Positions 45,237 to 55,037 of a stretch of 64,000 nt of DNA are shown here, piece by piece; the stretch's first letter is position 1; every line of letters starts with the position of its first letter. The stretch spans positions 124,001-188,000 of the forward strand of contig NZ_CP089539.1 in NCBI RefSeq assembly GCF_021233055.1. The letters are read 5' to 3'. This DNA is from Spirosoma oryzicola (lineage in GTDB: Bacteria > Bacteroidota > Bacteroidia > Cytophagales > Spirosomataceae). Below the pieces are notes generated by a model, which worked only from the letters and a program-made list of their open reading frames with translations, did not search any database and was not told the origin of the DNA. The position numbers and the translations under genes were made by a program.

Positions 45237-47884
45237 TCAGGGGCGTAGCAACTTGACCAGTTGACGCTGGGTAGTCGTACTTACATCCAGTAGTAGCAAC
45301 CCCTGCGCGTTGCCCAAAGGCAGGTTCACCCGCTCGACGGAACGAGCGTCCTTGATAGAATGTGCGTATACCGTCTTGCCCTGCATGTCGATTAGCTTTA
45401 CCTGCACGACCTGTCCCATTACGCCACTAATCTCGATCTCCGCCGATGATCCCACCACGGGATTGCCCAGCACCTTCACAGTTAGTTGGCTGCCCGCTTC
45501 CGGGGCCGCTGCCCGCGTGCTGCCGCTAGCCATCGGTTCGGTACCGTAGAATATCACCCCATTCTGATAGGCCGTAATGCGGGCGTTCAATGTGTAGCTG
45601 TTGTTGTTGATGTAGGAGTAGTCGTCGCTCTGCACAAAATTACTGTAGTCCTGTTTACTGGTTTGTACCTCCAGTGGACCCGAATCGCCGTTGGGGGCCA
45701 GACTGCCAGCACCAGCATTGAAGCTGTACTCGATGTAGCCCGTAGCGCCCTGACGAGCGGGGCTCAGCGGTACGTAGCGCAGGTAAAGGTTGCCCTGACC
45801 GATAGCTACGTAGTTTTTCTGGAACAGCAGGGGGATGGTGTTCTCGGTGGTCAGCCAGTAACGCAGCGTGATCGTGTTATACGGAATTGGCGTGGTACCC
45901 GCGTTTTGCAACAAGAGATACGGCTTGATCGTGTTGTTGCTGAGCTGGTTATTGTCAGGGGCTCGCGAGAGCACTTTGAGCGTTGGCGCGATCACCGTGA
46001 TGGTAGCTGTGGTGATAGAACTGGTGCAACCATTCTGATTGCTGGTAAAGGTAGCGGTAAAGCTTTGCGTACCAAGTTAGCCGTTGATACCGCCAGGGTG
46101 CTGTTGCTACCCCCGTTCCAGTTGATAGTACCGTCCTGACAACCTGAAGCCATTAGGATAACATCGCCCGTATTCTGAGCGATAGTCAGGCTCGACACCC
46201 CGGCTGGGTAGAGACCGCCCGATTGAGTGACCAGGGTGTGGGGCGCCGGCGTGGGCTTCTCCGTCACACTTTGCGAACCGCTTATGGTCCGCTGACACGA
46301 AGTGCTGACGTTGGTAGCCAGTACCGTAAAAGTGCCCTCTCCGGTTTGGTTGCCGAAGCTGATGGCACTACCCGTACCCGCTACAGAATCACCCACCGGG
46401 GTCGTCCCTCGCAGGAGTTGGTAGGTGACATCCATTTGCGAACCCGACAGGCCGACCGCTGGTACCTTACTGCCCTGACAGTAGGTTCCCCCACCCGTTA
46501 CGGCGTATTGAGTGGGTAGTGGATTGACGGTGATAGGAGCGAAGGTGGTCGTCAGGCTGGTGTACTGACTGGTAAGGACGATTTGATAGGTCCCACTCCT
46601 GTGCAGGGGAAAGACCCGGGTGAACCCAAACGCCGAACCAGGTGCCACCGACACATCCGCATCGCCCAAGTTGGTGTTGCCTCGGTACAACGAGCCCGCC
46701 TTGATGCCCTGCGAGCCACCAGCGGCATAGAGGGTAAAAGAGACAAAGGTTCCGGCACATACAGCGGTAGCCGATTGAGAAATAGTACTTAGGGCGGGGG
46801 CCACATAGGCGGCTCCCTGGAACTCAGCCGCTCCGATGTCGATGGTGCGGACTTTGCGGGCGTTGCCCAGTACATCGGTGGTGGTGGTGTTAGCGGCATT
46901 GTCACCCGCGTCGATGGTGGGAGCGCAGATGGACAGTTGAGGACCGGTGGCGTTCTGGAAGGGCGAAACACGAGTGCGCAGGTTTTTACCCCCGTCGGTG
47001 AAACCCGTCACCGTGTCATCGAACAGACTGTAACTGGCCTGCACACTACCCCCACTAATATTTACCAGCGTATTAGCTCCGCCGTTGTTGAACAACACAC
47101 AGTCCGTTAAAAGAGGATTATCGCTAATGTTATAGATCGCCCCGCCTGAGTCCGCGGTGTTGCCCTGAAAGCTACAGTTAGTCAGACTGGGATTATAGCC
47201 ATTAACGACCATTCCTCCACCCCTCGTAGAAGCGGATTTGTCCTGAAAGCTACAGTTAATCAGACTGGCATTACTGCTAAGATTGTACATACCCCCGCCA
47301 TCGCCTGCGGTATTGGATTGGAAGCTACAGTTGATCAGATTAGGAAGGCCGCTAAGATTGTACATGCCTCCGCCATATTGCGCGGAGTTGTCCTGGAAAC
47401 TACAGTTAACCAGACTGGGACTGCTACTAAAATTGTACATACCTCCGCCATTTGTAGCGTTGCCGCCAGCAACGATCACCCCATCCAGGACGGACGTATT
47501 CGTTAGCCCTGACGGGTTGTCGATAACACGGCCAGAACCGCTGACGGTGAGGGTGGTCGAGGAGATCTGTCCCGCCACGGGGTTGACCGGGGGGCAACTG
47601 GCCAGGCTGGTCTCGCTGCCCGCAAAGCCTCCGTAGATACCCACTTTTTCATGAAAAAGGAGCCGCCACCGGTGCGCGTATAGCTACCAGCTGCCACCCA
47701 GACCTGCTCGACGCCTGGCGCATTGATCATGGCCTGCAAGTCGCCACTGGCATCGGCTTAACTGACCCCACTACCGTCCACTACCGTCGCCACTGGCCGT
47801 GGGCTTAACATAACGACGGCTCTGCGCCTGAGTGCTCAGACTCAGGGTGAGCCATACCAGCACCAGCAGTACCCAGTGACCCAT
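45237..47884 (-). pseudogene. type IX-secreted beta-helix/CBM3 adhesin, three disruptions
   Basis: The ancestral gene starts at the ATG at 47884 with a signal peptide (MGHWVLLVLVWLTLSLSTQAQ) and 'RYVKPTASGDGSG'. A 9-bp-scale duplication and a TAA near 47759 interrupt it, a lost base near 47645 shifts into the main 550-codon frame, and another near 46075 shifts into the last frame. The main frame has a right-handed beta helix with 25-residue repeats, then Ig-like domains. The last part has a CBM3 domain ('LSNNTIKPYLLLQNAGTTPI', 'TLRYWLT') and a type IX secretion sorting domain ('VQVKLIDMQGKTVYAHSI' to 'QRQLVKLLRP'). The whole would be about 880 residues, a cell-surface polysaccharide binder. 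Confidence 0.85.
47075..47450 (-). repeat. 25-26-residue tandem repeats in the adhesin
   Basis: Four to five copies of a GGGMYNxSxxPxLxNCSFQx unit follow each other at 75-78 bp spacing on the minus strand. They are the coils of a parallel beta helix, similar to polymorphic-outer-membrane-protein repeats, and each has the conserved NCSFQ. Confidence 0.85.
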
Positions 47885-48029
47885 GCCGCTAGCCCGTTGG
47901 GAAGAACGTAAAATTGACTCCTCAGGTCCATACACTACCGCTGTCAATACCAAACGTGATTCGTAAAGCCTTGCCAAACCTAAAGCCAATCGGCTGACTC
48001 AATCGGCTGGGGTAACCGATCAGACAGAC

Positions 48030-48139
48030 AAAAATCGGGCTTGGAGCGAGTAGGGTGCTACCACAAATCTGCCATTCTGTACCACAAATCTGCCAAGGCC
48101 GTCCAAAACACAAAAAAGTAGTGGTAAAGCCCGATTTTT
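48030..48139. promoter_or_regulatory. widely spaced 13-bp inverted repeat
   Basis: AAAAATCGGGCTT (48030-48042) and AAGCCCGATTTTT (48127-48139) are exact reverse complements 84 bp apart, enclosing the direct repeat. The right arm begins 25 bp past the regulator gene's stop at 48164 on the minus strand. It may act as a terminator or a looped operator. Confidence 0.4.
48059..48095. promoter_or_regulatory. 16-bp direct repeat at 21-bp period, probable AraC-type operator
   Basis: TACCACAAATCTGCCA occurs at 48059-48074 and again at 48080-48095, perfectly conserved and exactly two helical turns apart. AraC-type DNA-binding domains dimerise on such direct repeats. The site is 175-210 bp upstream of the adhesin start and follows the regulator gene. 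Confidence 0.65.
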
Positions 48140-48163
48140 TCTGGCTCAGTCTCTACCTACTTG

Positions 48164-50225
48164 CTAAGCGGATGTTCTTTGGGCGCCAAAGGCCGAGGGC
48201 GACTGGCCAAACTGTTCCTTGAAGCACTTGGCAAAATAGGACAGCGTCTCGAAGCCTACCCGGGTGGCCACCTCTCCTACTGGCTGGCCCTGGCTCAACC
48301 ACTCGACGGCTTTTTTTAGCCGGTAGGCCCGCATTAGCTCACCCGCCGTCAGCCCCGTCAAAGCCGTCAGTTTGCGGTGCAGCGTATGGTAGCTGACGCC
48401 CATAGCCTGGGCCAGTTGCTCGACGCTGTAATCAGGCTGTACAAGAATGCCCGCCAGCACCTGCTCCAGCTGGGCCAGAAAAGGATCAATCGGGGCGGGT
48501 ATGGATTCTGTGGGAGGAGTTGCCTGAGTGAAGTGCTGGTAGAGCCACTGACGCAGCCGTTGCTGATGAAGTAGTAAATTACCCACGCGCAGGCGCAACT
48601 CTTGCGGGTGAAAGGGTTTGATCAGGTAGTCGTCGCCCCCCCGTTCCAGGCCAGCCAGTTGGTGGTCCTGACCTGCTTTGGCCGTCATTACCAGGACGGG
48701 AATGTGACTGGTAGCAACGTTTGCTTTTAGTTGCTCGCACATACTTAGGCCATCCAGCACCGGCATCATCACGTCGGTGATCACCAGGTCCGGTAACTGC
48801 TCTTCGACCAAGCGCAATCCCTCCTGCCCGTTGGCCGCCCGGCGGATATGGTAGTGGGCCGGTAAACACTGGGCCATGAACTGGGCCAGCTAGGCATGGT
48901 CTTCCACAATCAGCACTTGAGAAGCGGGTTTGCTTGCTCCCGGATCGCATGTCGGCGGCTCAGCCGCCAGGCTATTTTCAAGGGTTTTCCCAATCTCAGC
49001 AGCGTCGACGGACGGGAACATCGGGTCCGGCTGATAAGGCAGCCAGACCGTAAACTGGGTAGTCCAGGGTGCTAGCTCGGGTTGGCGGCTACGCACCGCC
49101 ACCCAGCCACCCTGTAGTTCAACTAATTCCTTAACCAGGGCCAGACCGATCCCTGTACCGGAATGGGCCGCCCCGCCCTTCAGCTGGGACACGTCGGATT
49201 CGGGCGCTACCTGATAGAACCGATTAAAATAAACGGAAGCGCAGCAGCAGGTATGCCCATACCGGTATCGCTGACGGTCAAATAGATGCCGGATGGCGGG
49301 GTCGGCTCACCTACCCCGCCATGGAACGCTACATCTGTCTCAGGCCGCTGATTTCCGACCGTCACCTTAACAACGCCCCCGGAGGGGTCCATTTCAGGGC
49401 GTTGGCTACTAAGTTGGTGCTAATCTGAACCAATTTAGCCACGTCGAACGAGTACAGGTGTGGCCCCAGCTTATCCTGCCACTTTAGCTGAATACCTTGC
49501 TGAGCTGCTGACTCGGCGAATGTTTCCAGCAACTGACTAACCGTTAGCGTCAGCGAAGCTCAAACCGGCTGGACGGCTAACTGGTCGGCGTCTAATTTAA
49601 TCAGATCCAGAAGTTGGTTGATCAAGCCCAATAAAGTCCGCGCATTTTGTTCGATCAACGTCAGCCAGCTCCTCTCGGGTCCACTCACGGTTCCTTTGAG
49701 TCGCTCCAGGGGTCCTACGATCAGGGTAAGGGGTGTTCGCAGCTCATGGGTGAGGTTCGCAAAAAAACGGGTTCGCAATTCATTGAGCGCCTGCATTTGC
49801 TGCGCTTCCTGCTGGTTGAGGGCCACCGCCAGGCGCAGCCGCTCACGCTGAAGCCGAAAACGAACATAGGTGTGGATCAGCCCTATCGCCAGTAGAACAT
49901 ACAAGCCGTACGCCCAGAGGGTACGCCACCAGGGAGGATCAATGATAACCTGAATACGCTTCGTTAGCGGACTCCACTGTCCCGCTGCGTTGGCGGTGTT
50001 GACCAGGAATGTATAGTGACCCGGGGCCAGTTGAGTATAGTTGGCCACCGGCTGCCCCCCGGCATACACCCACCCCGCGTCCACCCCCTGAAGTTGGTAG
50101 CGGTACTGTAGCTGGGTGGGATGATTGTACTGTAAGCCAGCGAACTCAAAGCTCACAAAATTTTGGGTATGGCTCAAGTGCAGGGTAGCCATCTCGTTCA
50201 AATGGACATCTTCACCAGGATGCGT
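48164..50225 (-). pseudogene. hybrid two-component system regulator, truncated and interrupted
   Basis: The minus-strand remnant begins near 50225 without its large N-terminal propeller. It retains the Y_Y_Y domain ('FEFAGLQYNHPTQLQYRYQL'), a membrane span ('AYGLYVLLAIGLIHTYV'), HisKA with the phospho-histidine in 'ANLTHELRTPLT', HATPase ('DTGMGIP', 'GTGIGLALVKELVELQGG'), a receiver ('LVITDVMMPVLDG') and AraC HTH to the stop at 48164. Lesions are a TGA at 49558-49560, a lost base in a T run near 49223 and a TAG at 48888-48890. Such one-protein regulators control surface polysaccharide-use genes; the adhesin is the likely target. Confidence 0.88.
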
Positions 50226-50231
50226 TTCTCT

Positions 50232-50933
50232 CTACCTTAGTCTATCCACTAATTCCCGGCGGTAAGTAAGCCCCACGGGTAGGGCGGTCTCACCGATGAA
50301 TACTTCGTTGCCACTCAGACGCCTGACTTTGTCCAGGGAAACAAGGTAGGATTTATGAATGCGTATGAACCTATCGACGGGCAGGCGCTGTTCCAACTCG
50401 CTCATCGTCAGCGCTGTTACGTATACCTGTTCTGGCGTAAATAGCTTGATATAATTTCCCCAGCTTTGGCCATACAAAAGTTTCCCGTAGGCCAGTCGCA
50501 CCCAGTCACCGTCAACTTTGATGACCAAAGAGCCCGGTGTCGGCAAGTTAGCTCGTGGGGTTTCTTCCTCCGGTTTTGTGGCAACGACTTTATCAACCGC
50601 TTTTAGAAATCGAGCGAATTCAATGGGTTTTAGTAGATAATCGACCACGCCATACTCATAACTTTCAAGGGCGAACTCCGAATAGGCGGTGGTGAGAATT
50701 ACGCGGGGAGGATGGGCCAGGGTTTGCAGGAGTTGTAAGCCCGTAATCTGGGGCATGTTGATGTCCAGAAACAACAAATCAACTGGTTGTCGGTGCAAGA
50801 AATTGATCGCTTCCAGAGCATCGTAACAGTTGCCCACCAGTTCCAACTGATCAACCTGCCCGATGTAATGCTGCAACACATAATGAGCAGCTTGCTCATC
50901 GTCAATAATCAAACGCTGCAATCGACTTGGCAT
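50232..50933 (-). CDS. LytTR-family response regulator
   Basis: The 233-residue protein has a receiver domain (1-120, acidic D11/D12 and phospho-acceptor D57 in 'LLFLDINMP', 'LLKPIEF' with the conserved Lys) and a LytTR DNA-binding domain (about 135-233, 'SWGNYIKLFTPEQVYVTALT', 'RFIRIHKSYLVSLDKV'). It overlaps its kinase gene by 32 bp and forms a two-component pair. The stop lies 7 bp from the truncated edge of the hybrid regulator remnant. Confidence 0.92.
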   Translation of the reverse strand: MPSRLQRLIIDDEQAAHYVLQHYIGQVDQLELVGNCYDALEAINFLHRQPVDLLFLDINMPQITGLQLLQTLAHPPRVILTTAYSEFALESYEYGVVDYLLKPIEFARFLKAVDKVVATKPEEETPRANLPTPGSLVIKVDGDWVRLAYGKLLYGQSWGNYIKLFTPEQVYVTALTMSELEQRLPVDRFIRIHKSYLVSLDKVRRLSGNEVFIGETALPVGLTYRRELVDRLR

Positions 50934-51963
50934 TGGGTTGGGCGGCTAATTGAATGGTTAACTGGGTAATAAATCGGTCTTCCTGTTGGGTTAAGACCAA
51001 CTCGTGTTGGTGCGGATAGATGAGTTCCAGGCGTTTGCGGGTATTTTGTAGGCCAACACCCGTCGATTCGCCTATTGGTTTGTGAACCGAAAGAGAGTTT
51101 TCAATCTGAAGCAGCAGTTGGTTCTTACTTAATTGCACCATGATACGCACAAAACAGCCTTTAAGGTCGCCCGTACCATGTTTAAAGGCATTTTCGACCA
51201 AAGGCATCAGCAGAGCCAGCTGATAGGCTTGCAATTGACGATTGTCCGGGGGGGAGTGGTAGCTGATCTGGCAGCGTTTGCCCAACCGTTCCTGCTCCAA
51301 GGTAACGCAGCTGGTAATGAATTCAACCTCTTGTTGCAGTGACACCCACGACTGGCGACTGCTTTCGACCTGATACCGCATTAGTTTCGATAATTGCATC
51401 AGCAGATTGGGCATTCGGGCTGGCTCGTGCAGACTAATTCCGTACAAGTTGTTGAGGGTATTAAAAAAGAAGTGGGGATTTAGTTGCGCATGCAAAAACC
51501 GGATTTGTTCGTCCTGCTGGAGTAACTGGTCAGCATGGCGTCGTTGTTGCTGCTGGTAAAACCGCTGGATTAAAAAAATGGCCACCAGCACCAGCAGGCT
51601 TACAAAATTGGTTGCCAGCAAAAAAAGGCCTGTTTCGTGCCACTCCTGCACGGGACATAGTTCCGGATAAAGCCAGTAATTAGCCCACCAAACCAGACAG
51701 CTACCCAGGATCAAAGCGGGAACAGTCCATAAAATATACCGCCTTATCTGCTGCCTGAACAACAGTGGGAACAGCACAAACCGATGAAACTGCGCCTGGC
51801 CGTACAAGATCAGAAAGAACAGCAACGCCCGCCCAAATTCATCCCAGGATGTAAGCCGATTCCAGGCATTGAGCGACATCAAAATAAAAATAAAAAGAAA
51901 CACAAAAATCAGAACTTCCTGTATCCAGATTTTTGGTTTGGTTCTGCCGTTGGGCCATCTCAT
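50902..51963 (-). CDS. LytS-type membrane sensor histidine kinase
   Basis: The 353-residue protein from the ATG at 51963 (a second ATG is 27 bp upstream) has four predicted membrane helices (about 16-35, 45-58, 76-92 and 110-135). The His_kinase domain has the phospho-acceptor H164 in 'LNPHFFFNTLNNLYG', and an HATPase part ('LALLMPLVENAFKHG', 'GVGLQNTRKRL'). No extracellular sensor domain is present. It partners the LytTR regulator that starts inside its 3' end and is divergent from the TonB-dependent receptor remnant. Confidence 0.92.
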   Translation of the reverse strand: MRWPNGRTKPKIWIQEVLIFVFLFIFILMSLNAWNRLTSWDEFGRALLFFLILYGQAQFHRFVLFPLLFRQQIRRYILWTVPALILGSCLVWWANYWLYPELCPVQEWHETGLFLLATNFVSLLVLVAIFLIQRFYQQQQRRHADQLLQQDEQIRFLHAQLNPHFFFNTLNNLYGISLHEPARMPNLLMQLSKLMRYQVESSRQSWVSLQQEVEFITSCVTLEQERLGKRCQISYHSPPDNRQLQAYQLALLMPLVENAFKHGTGDLKGCFVRIMVQLSKNQLLLQIENSLSVHKPIGESTGVGLQNTRKRLELIYPHQHELVLTQQEDRFITQLTIQLAAQPNAKSIAAFDY

Positions 51964-52135
51964 AACGCGACTTATTTTCAAACAAAGCAACGGAAAGCAG
52001 TCACTATTTCCAATTGAAAACGACCAACCGAATTGATCATCAAAAAAACGGGGATTATCATTTTTAGGTCATATTTCTCGAAGATCGAAGCCTATTTTGT
52101 GGCTAGATCACCTACTGGATCGCTGACTAATCCGC

Positions 52136-54486
52136 ATGAAATCACCAAAAGTTTTTGTCTCATTCCTTTGCTGTTTCTGACAATCCTGACCAACGGGCAA
52201 CAACTGCTGACCAGCCAAACGACTTCAGGACAAATAACAGGGATACTTGTCGACTCTATCACGCGCCAACCGGTGCCCTTTGCTACGGTTGCTCTGCTGT
52301 CGGGAGACGGTTTAATCTTGACGGGGCAGACCACAATTGAATCGGGTCATTTTACGTTCACCAAACTCGCACTGGGAAACTACGGTCTGCAAATCACTTA
52401 CGTTGGCTACCGGCTCCGAACGTTGACTGGCGTTAGGCTCACCGCTAGTCAGCCGATTCAGAACCTGGGATCGATTCCATTCCGTTCGGAAAGCCGTCAG
52501 CTCAACGAAGTGCAGGTAACGGCGCAAAAAGCGTTGATCGAAGAAAAACCCGACAGGCTGGTCTACAACGCGGGCAGCGATATAACCAACAAAGGAGGTA
52601 CGGCGGTCGATGTACTCCGTAAAGCGCCCATGCTCACCGTCGATGTGTCGGGGAATGTCCAGATTCGGGGCAGTGCAAGCATCAAGGTGCTGCTCAATGG
52701 CCGCCCGTCGGGTCTGCTGGCCCGCAACTTGAGCGAAGCCCTGAAGATGATTCCGGCCAACACCATTCTGGCTGTTGAGGTGATGACCAGCCCGGCGGCC
52801 CGCTACGATGCCGAAGGGGCCGGTGGAGTAATCAACATCATCACCAAAAAACAACTGAAAGGCTCGAATGGCAACCTGGACGCAACGGCGGGTAACTACG
52901 TTCAGTCGCTGGGAGGTAGCTACGGATTCCGGCGGGAAAAATTCGGCCTGACCTTCTCGGGCAACGCGAACGCTGAACGGGAAAAAAGCCTTGCTGAGAT
53001 GACCAGAACCTCGCTGGTTGATGGGCGGCCTGCCGGGGAGCTGTTTCAGCGGAACTACGCAAATAACGTCAGTCGCGGCTGGTTTGGGGACCTGAGCATG
53101 GAATACGCCTTTGATACGCTGAACCGGGTAAATCTATCGGTCAGTAGCTGGGGGGGCATCTGGCCCAATTCCAGCACGCTCTACAACCGCTTCCGCAACG
53201 CCGACAACCGGGCGACCCAGGAGTACAACCAGATCGTCGATCAGAAAAACCCTTTCGGCAATATTGAGTGGAACCTGGGCTATACCCGAACGTTTCACAA
53301 GCCCAAGCAAGAACTCAGCGTCCTCGGCCAGTATAGCTATACCTTCGATAACAACCGTTACGCCAGCAACCAGTTCGATCTGGCCAACCAGCTCATTTAC
53401 CGGGAAACGAGCACCAACCTAAGTCATAATCCACAGTGGACTTGGCAGATTGACTACATCCATCCCTTTTCGAAGAGTGGTCGGCATTTATTCGAAGTGG
53501 GGGCGAAAATGGTGCAGCGGAATGTACGTAGTGTGTACGGCGTTTACGTCAGCCAGCCGGATGATGTGAACCGGCTCGTCCTGAGCGACGACCGATCCAA
53601 CACGTTCACCTACAACCAGCAGGTCATGGCGGGATATGCCTCCCTTAAGCTGACCAGCAAAACGTTGTGGACGCTGCAACTGGGCACCCGGCTGGAAAAT
53701 ACGACGATGGCCGGGCAATTCAAAAGCACGATTTCGCCGTTTGACGTGCACTTCATTAACCTGGTACCCAGTATTGTTTTGTCTAAACAACTGAGCGAGC
53801 AGCACTCGATTAAGGCGTCGTACACCCAGCGGATTTCGCGACCCATGATCTGGGATCTGAACCCTTACGTCAACGCCAGCGATCCCAAGAACCTGATGGC
53901 GGGTAATCCGCAACTGCGGCCGGAAATAGCCCATCTAGCCGAACTGGCGTCCAGCCTGACGACCAAAAACGGGGCCTATCTCAACCTGAACCTCTACCGG
54001 CGACAAACCGCCAATTCCATCGAAGACGTGCGCACCGTCGATACGTCGGGTGTCTCGCTAACTATCCGGCAAAATGTAGCCCGCAACGAACGGACCGGAT
54101 TGAACTTCAATGCCTCTGGACAACTAGGGCGCAACTGGAAGCTGAATGGCGGGGGCGAGTTCTACTACGCCCACTTTAACAGCCCGTCGCTAAGAGTGCA
54201 AAACGCGGGCTGGCTCTGGCAGGCAACGCTCAACATGGCCTACCAGCTACCACGTAACTATTCGGTGCAGGCGAACGGTCTCTACAGCACGGGATGGATA
54301 CTTTTGCAAGGTAAAAATTCCGCTTGGCACGATTACAGTCTGGCCGTACGGAAGGAGTTCTGGGATAAAAAAGCAAGCCTTATTCTAGGGGTCAACAATC
54401 CGTTTACATACCCCTTCCGTCAGCAAAACGGCTCGCAGTCGGACACCTTCCGGGCGCATTTTGAAACCGGGATACACCTTATGGAC
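52136..54486 (+). pseudogene. TonB-dependent receptor of the CarboxypepD/OMP_b-brl_3 type, broken at both ends
   Basis: The natural start is probably the ATG at 52136 (MKSPKVFVSFL). A lost T in the run at 52160-52166 shifts the frame inside the signal peptide. From there the frame is open for about 770 codons: carboxypeptidase-like domain ('GQITGILVDSITRQPVPFATV'), plug ('TDVLRKAPMLTVDVSGNVQI'-like region, 'AARYDAEGAGGVINIITKKQ') and barrel strands. The last strands are missing: after 'SDTFRAHFETG' near 54475 the frame runs into the DoxX gene without the family's aromatic terminal strand. The receptor is thus non-functional as read. Confidence 0.75.
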
Positions 54487-54487
54487 G

Positions 54488-54859
54488 ATGAACAGTGTCT
54501 GTCTGTGGTTACGTTTGGGACTGGGCGTCGCGATGATTCCCCACGGCTACGAAAAACTGATGCACTTCAACGAGCAGCAGGCCGATTTTCTCAACCTGTT
54601 CGGTCTGGGAAGCACCATTTCGCTGGCACTAGCCATCGGGGCCGAGTTTTTTTGTTCGATGTTGCTGATGCTGGGTCTGCTGACCCGCCTGGTACTAATC
54701 CCACTAATTATCACAGCCTTAGTCATTGTGTTTATAGCCCATGGAGGAGATATTGTGGGCGACGGCTCGGCGGGCTTTCTGTTGCTAGTCGGTTACATCA
54801 CCAGCCTGTTGTTGGGAGCCGGTGACTATAGCCTGGACGCATACATCTTCAAACCATAA
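54488..54859 (+). CDS. DoxX-family membrane protein
   Basis: The 123-residue product from the ATG at 54488 (MNSVCLWLRLGLGVAMIPHG) has four membrane helices and the DoxX signature 'GVAMIPHGYEKLMHF', 'GAEFFCSMLLMLGLLTRL' and 'GDIVGDGSAGFLLLVGY'. Members take part in membrane redox or sulfur functions in some organisms. It begins directly after the truncated receptor and probably lost its own promoter in the deletion that joined them. An in-frame ATG 27 bp upstream is less likely. Confidence 0.85.
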   Translation: MNSVCLWLRLGLGVAMIPHGYEKLMHFNEQQADFLNLFGLGSTISLALAIGAEFFCSMLLMLGLLTRLVLIPLIITALVIVFIAHGGDIVGDGSAGFLLLVGYITSLLLGAGDYSLDAYIFKP

Positions 54860-55037
54860 ATAGGCTCTTCGGGAAATTGCCTGGGGATAGAGCTGGTATA
54901 GGTGCTTTTATTACAGCTGCAAACAGCAATTGCTCACGCGTCGAAGACTTTTATGCTACGATGATTATTCCAGTGTAATATTCCCCAAAACGCAGTTACC
55001 TATGCCAAATCAGCTCTTCTTTGAAATGTCTGATCTA

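Noticed and set aside
45486..46139. 217-codon plus-strand ORF
   Set aside because: It lies antisense to the CBM3/sorting domain and adjacent Ig-like region of the adhesin and shows no family pattern.
52033..52135. TTG start giving a longer receptor ORF
   Set aside because: The upstream part has no signal peptide character, and the ATG at 52136 with a one-base loss explains the gene better.
53488..53934. 148-codon minus-strand ORF
   Set aside because: It is antisense to the receptor barrel, a common shadow of high-GC third positions.
54487..54825. C-terminal continuation of the receptor frame into the DoxX region
   Set aside because: The translated residues are a shadow of DoxX; no barrel strand pattern is seen.
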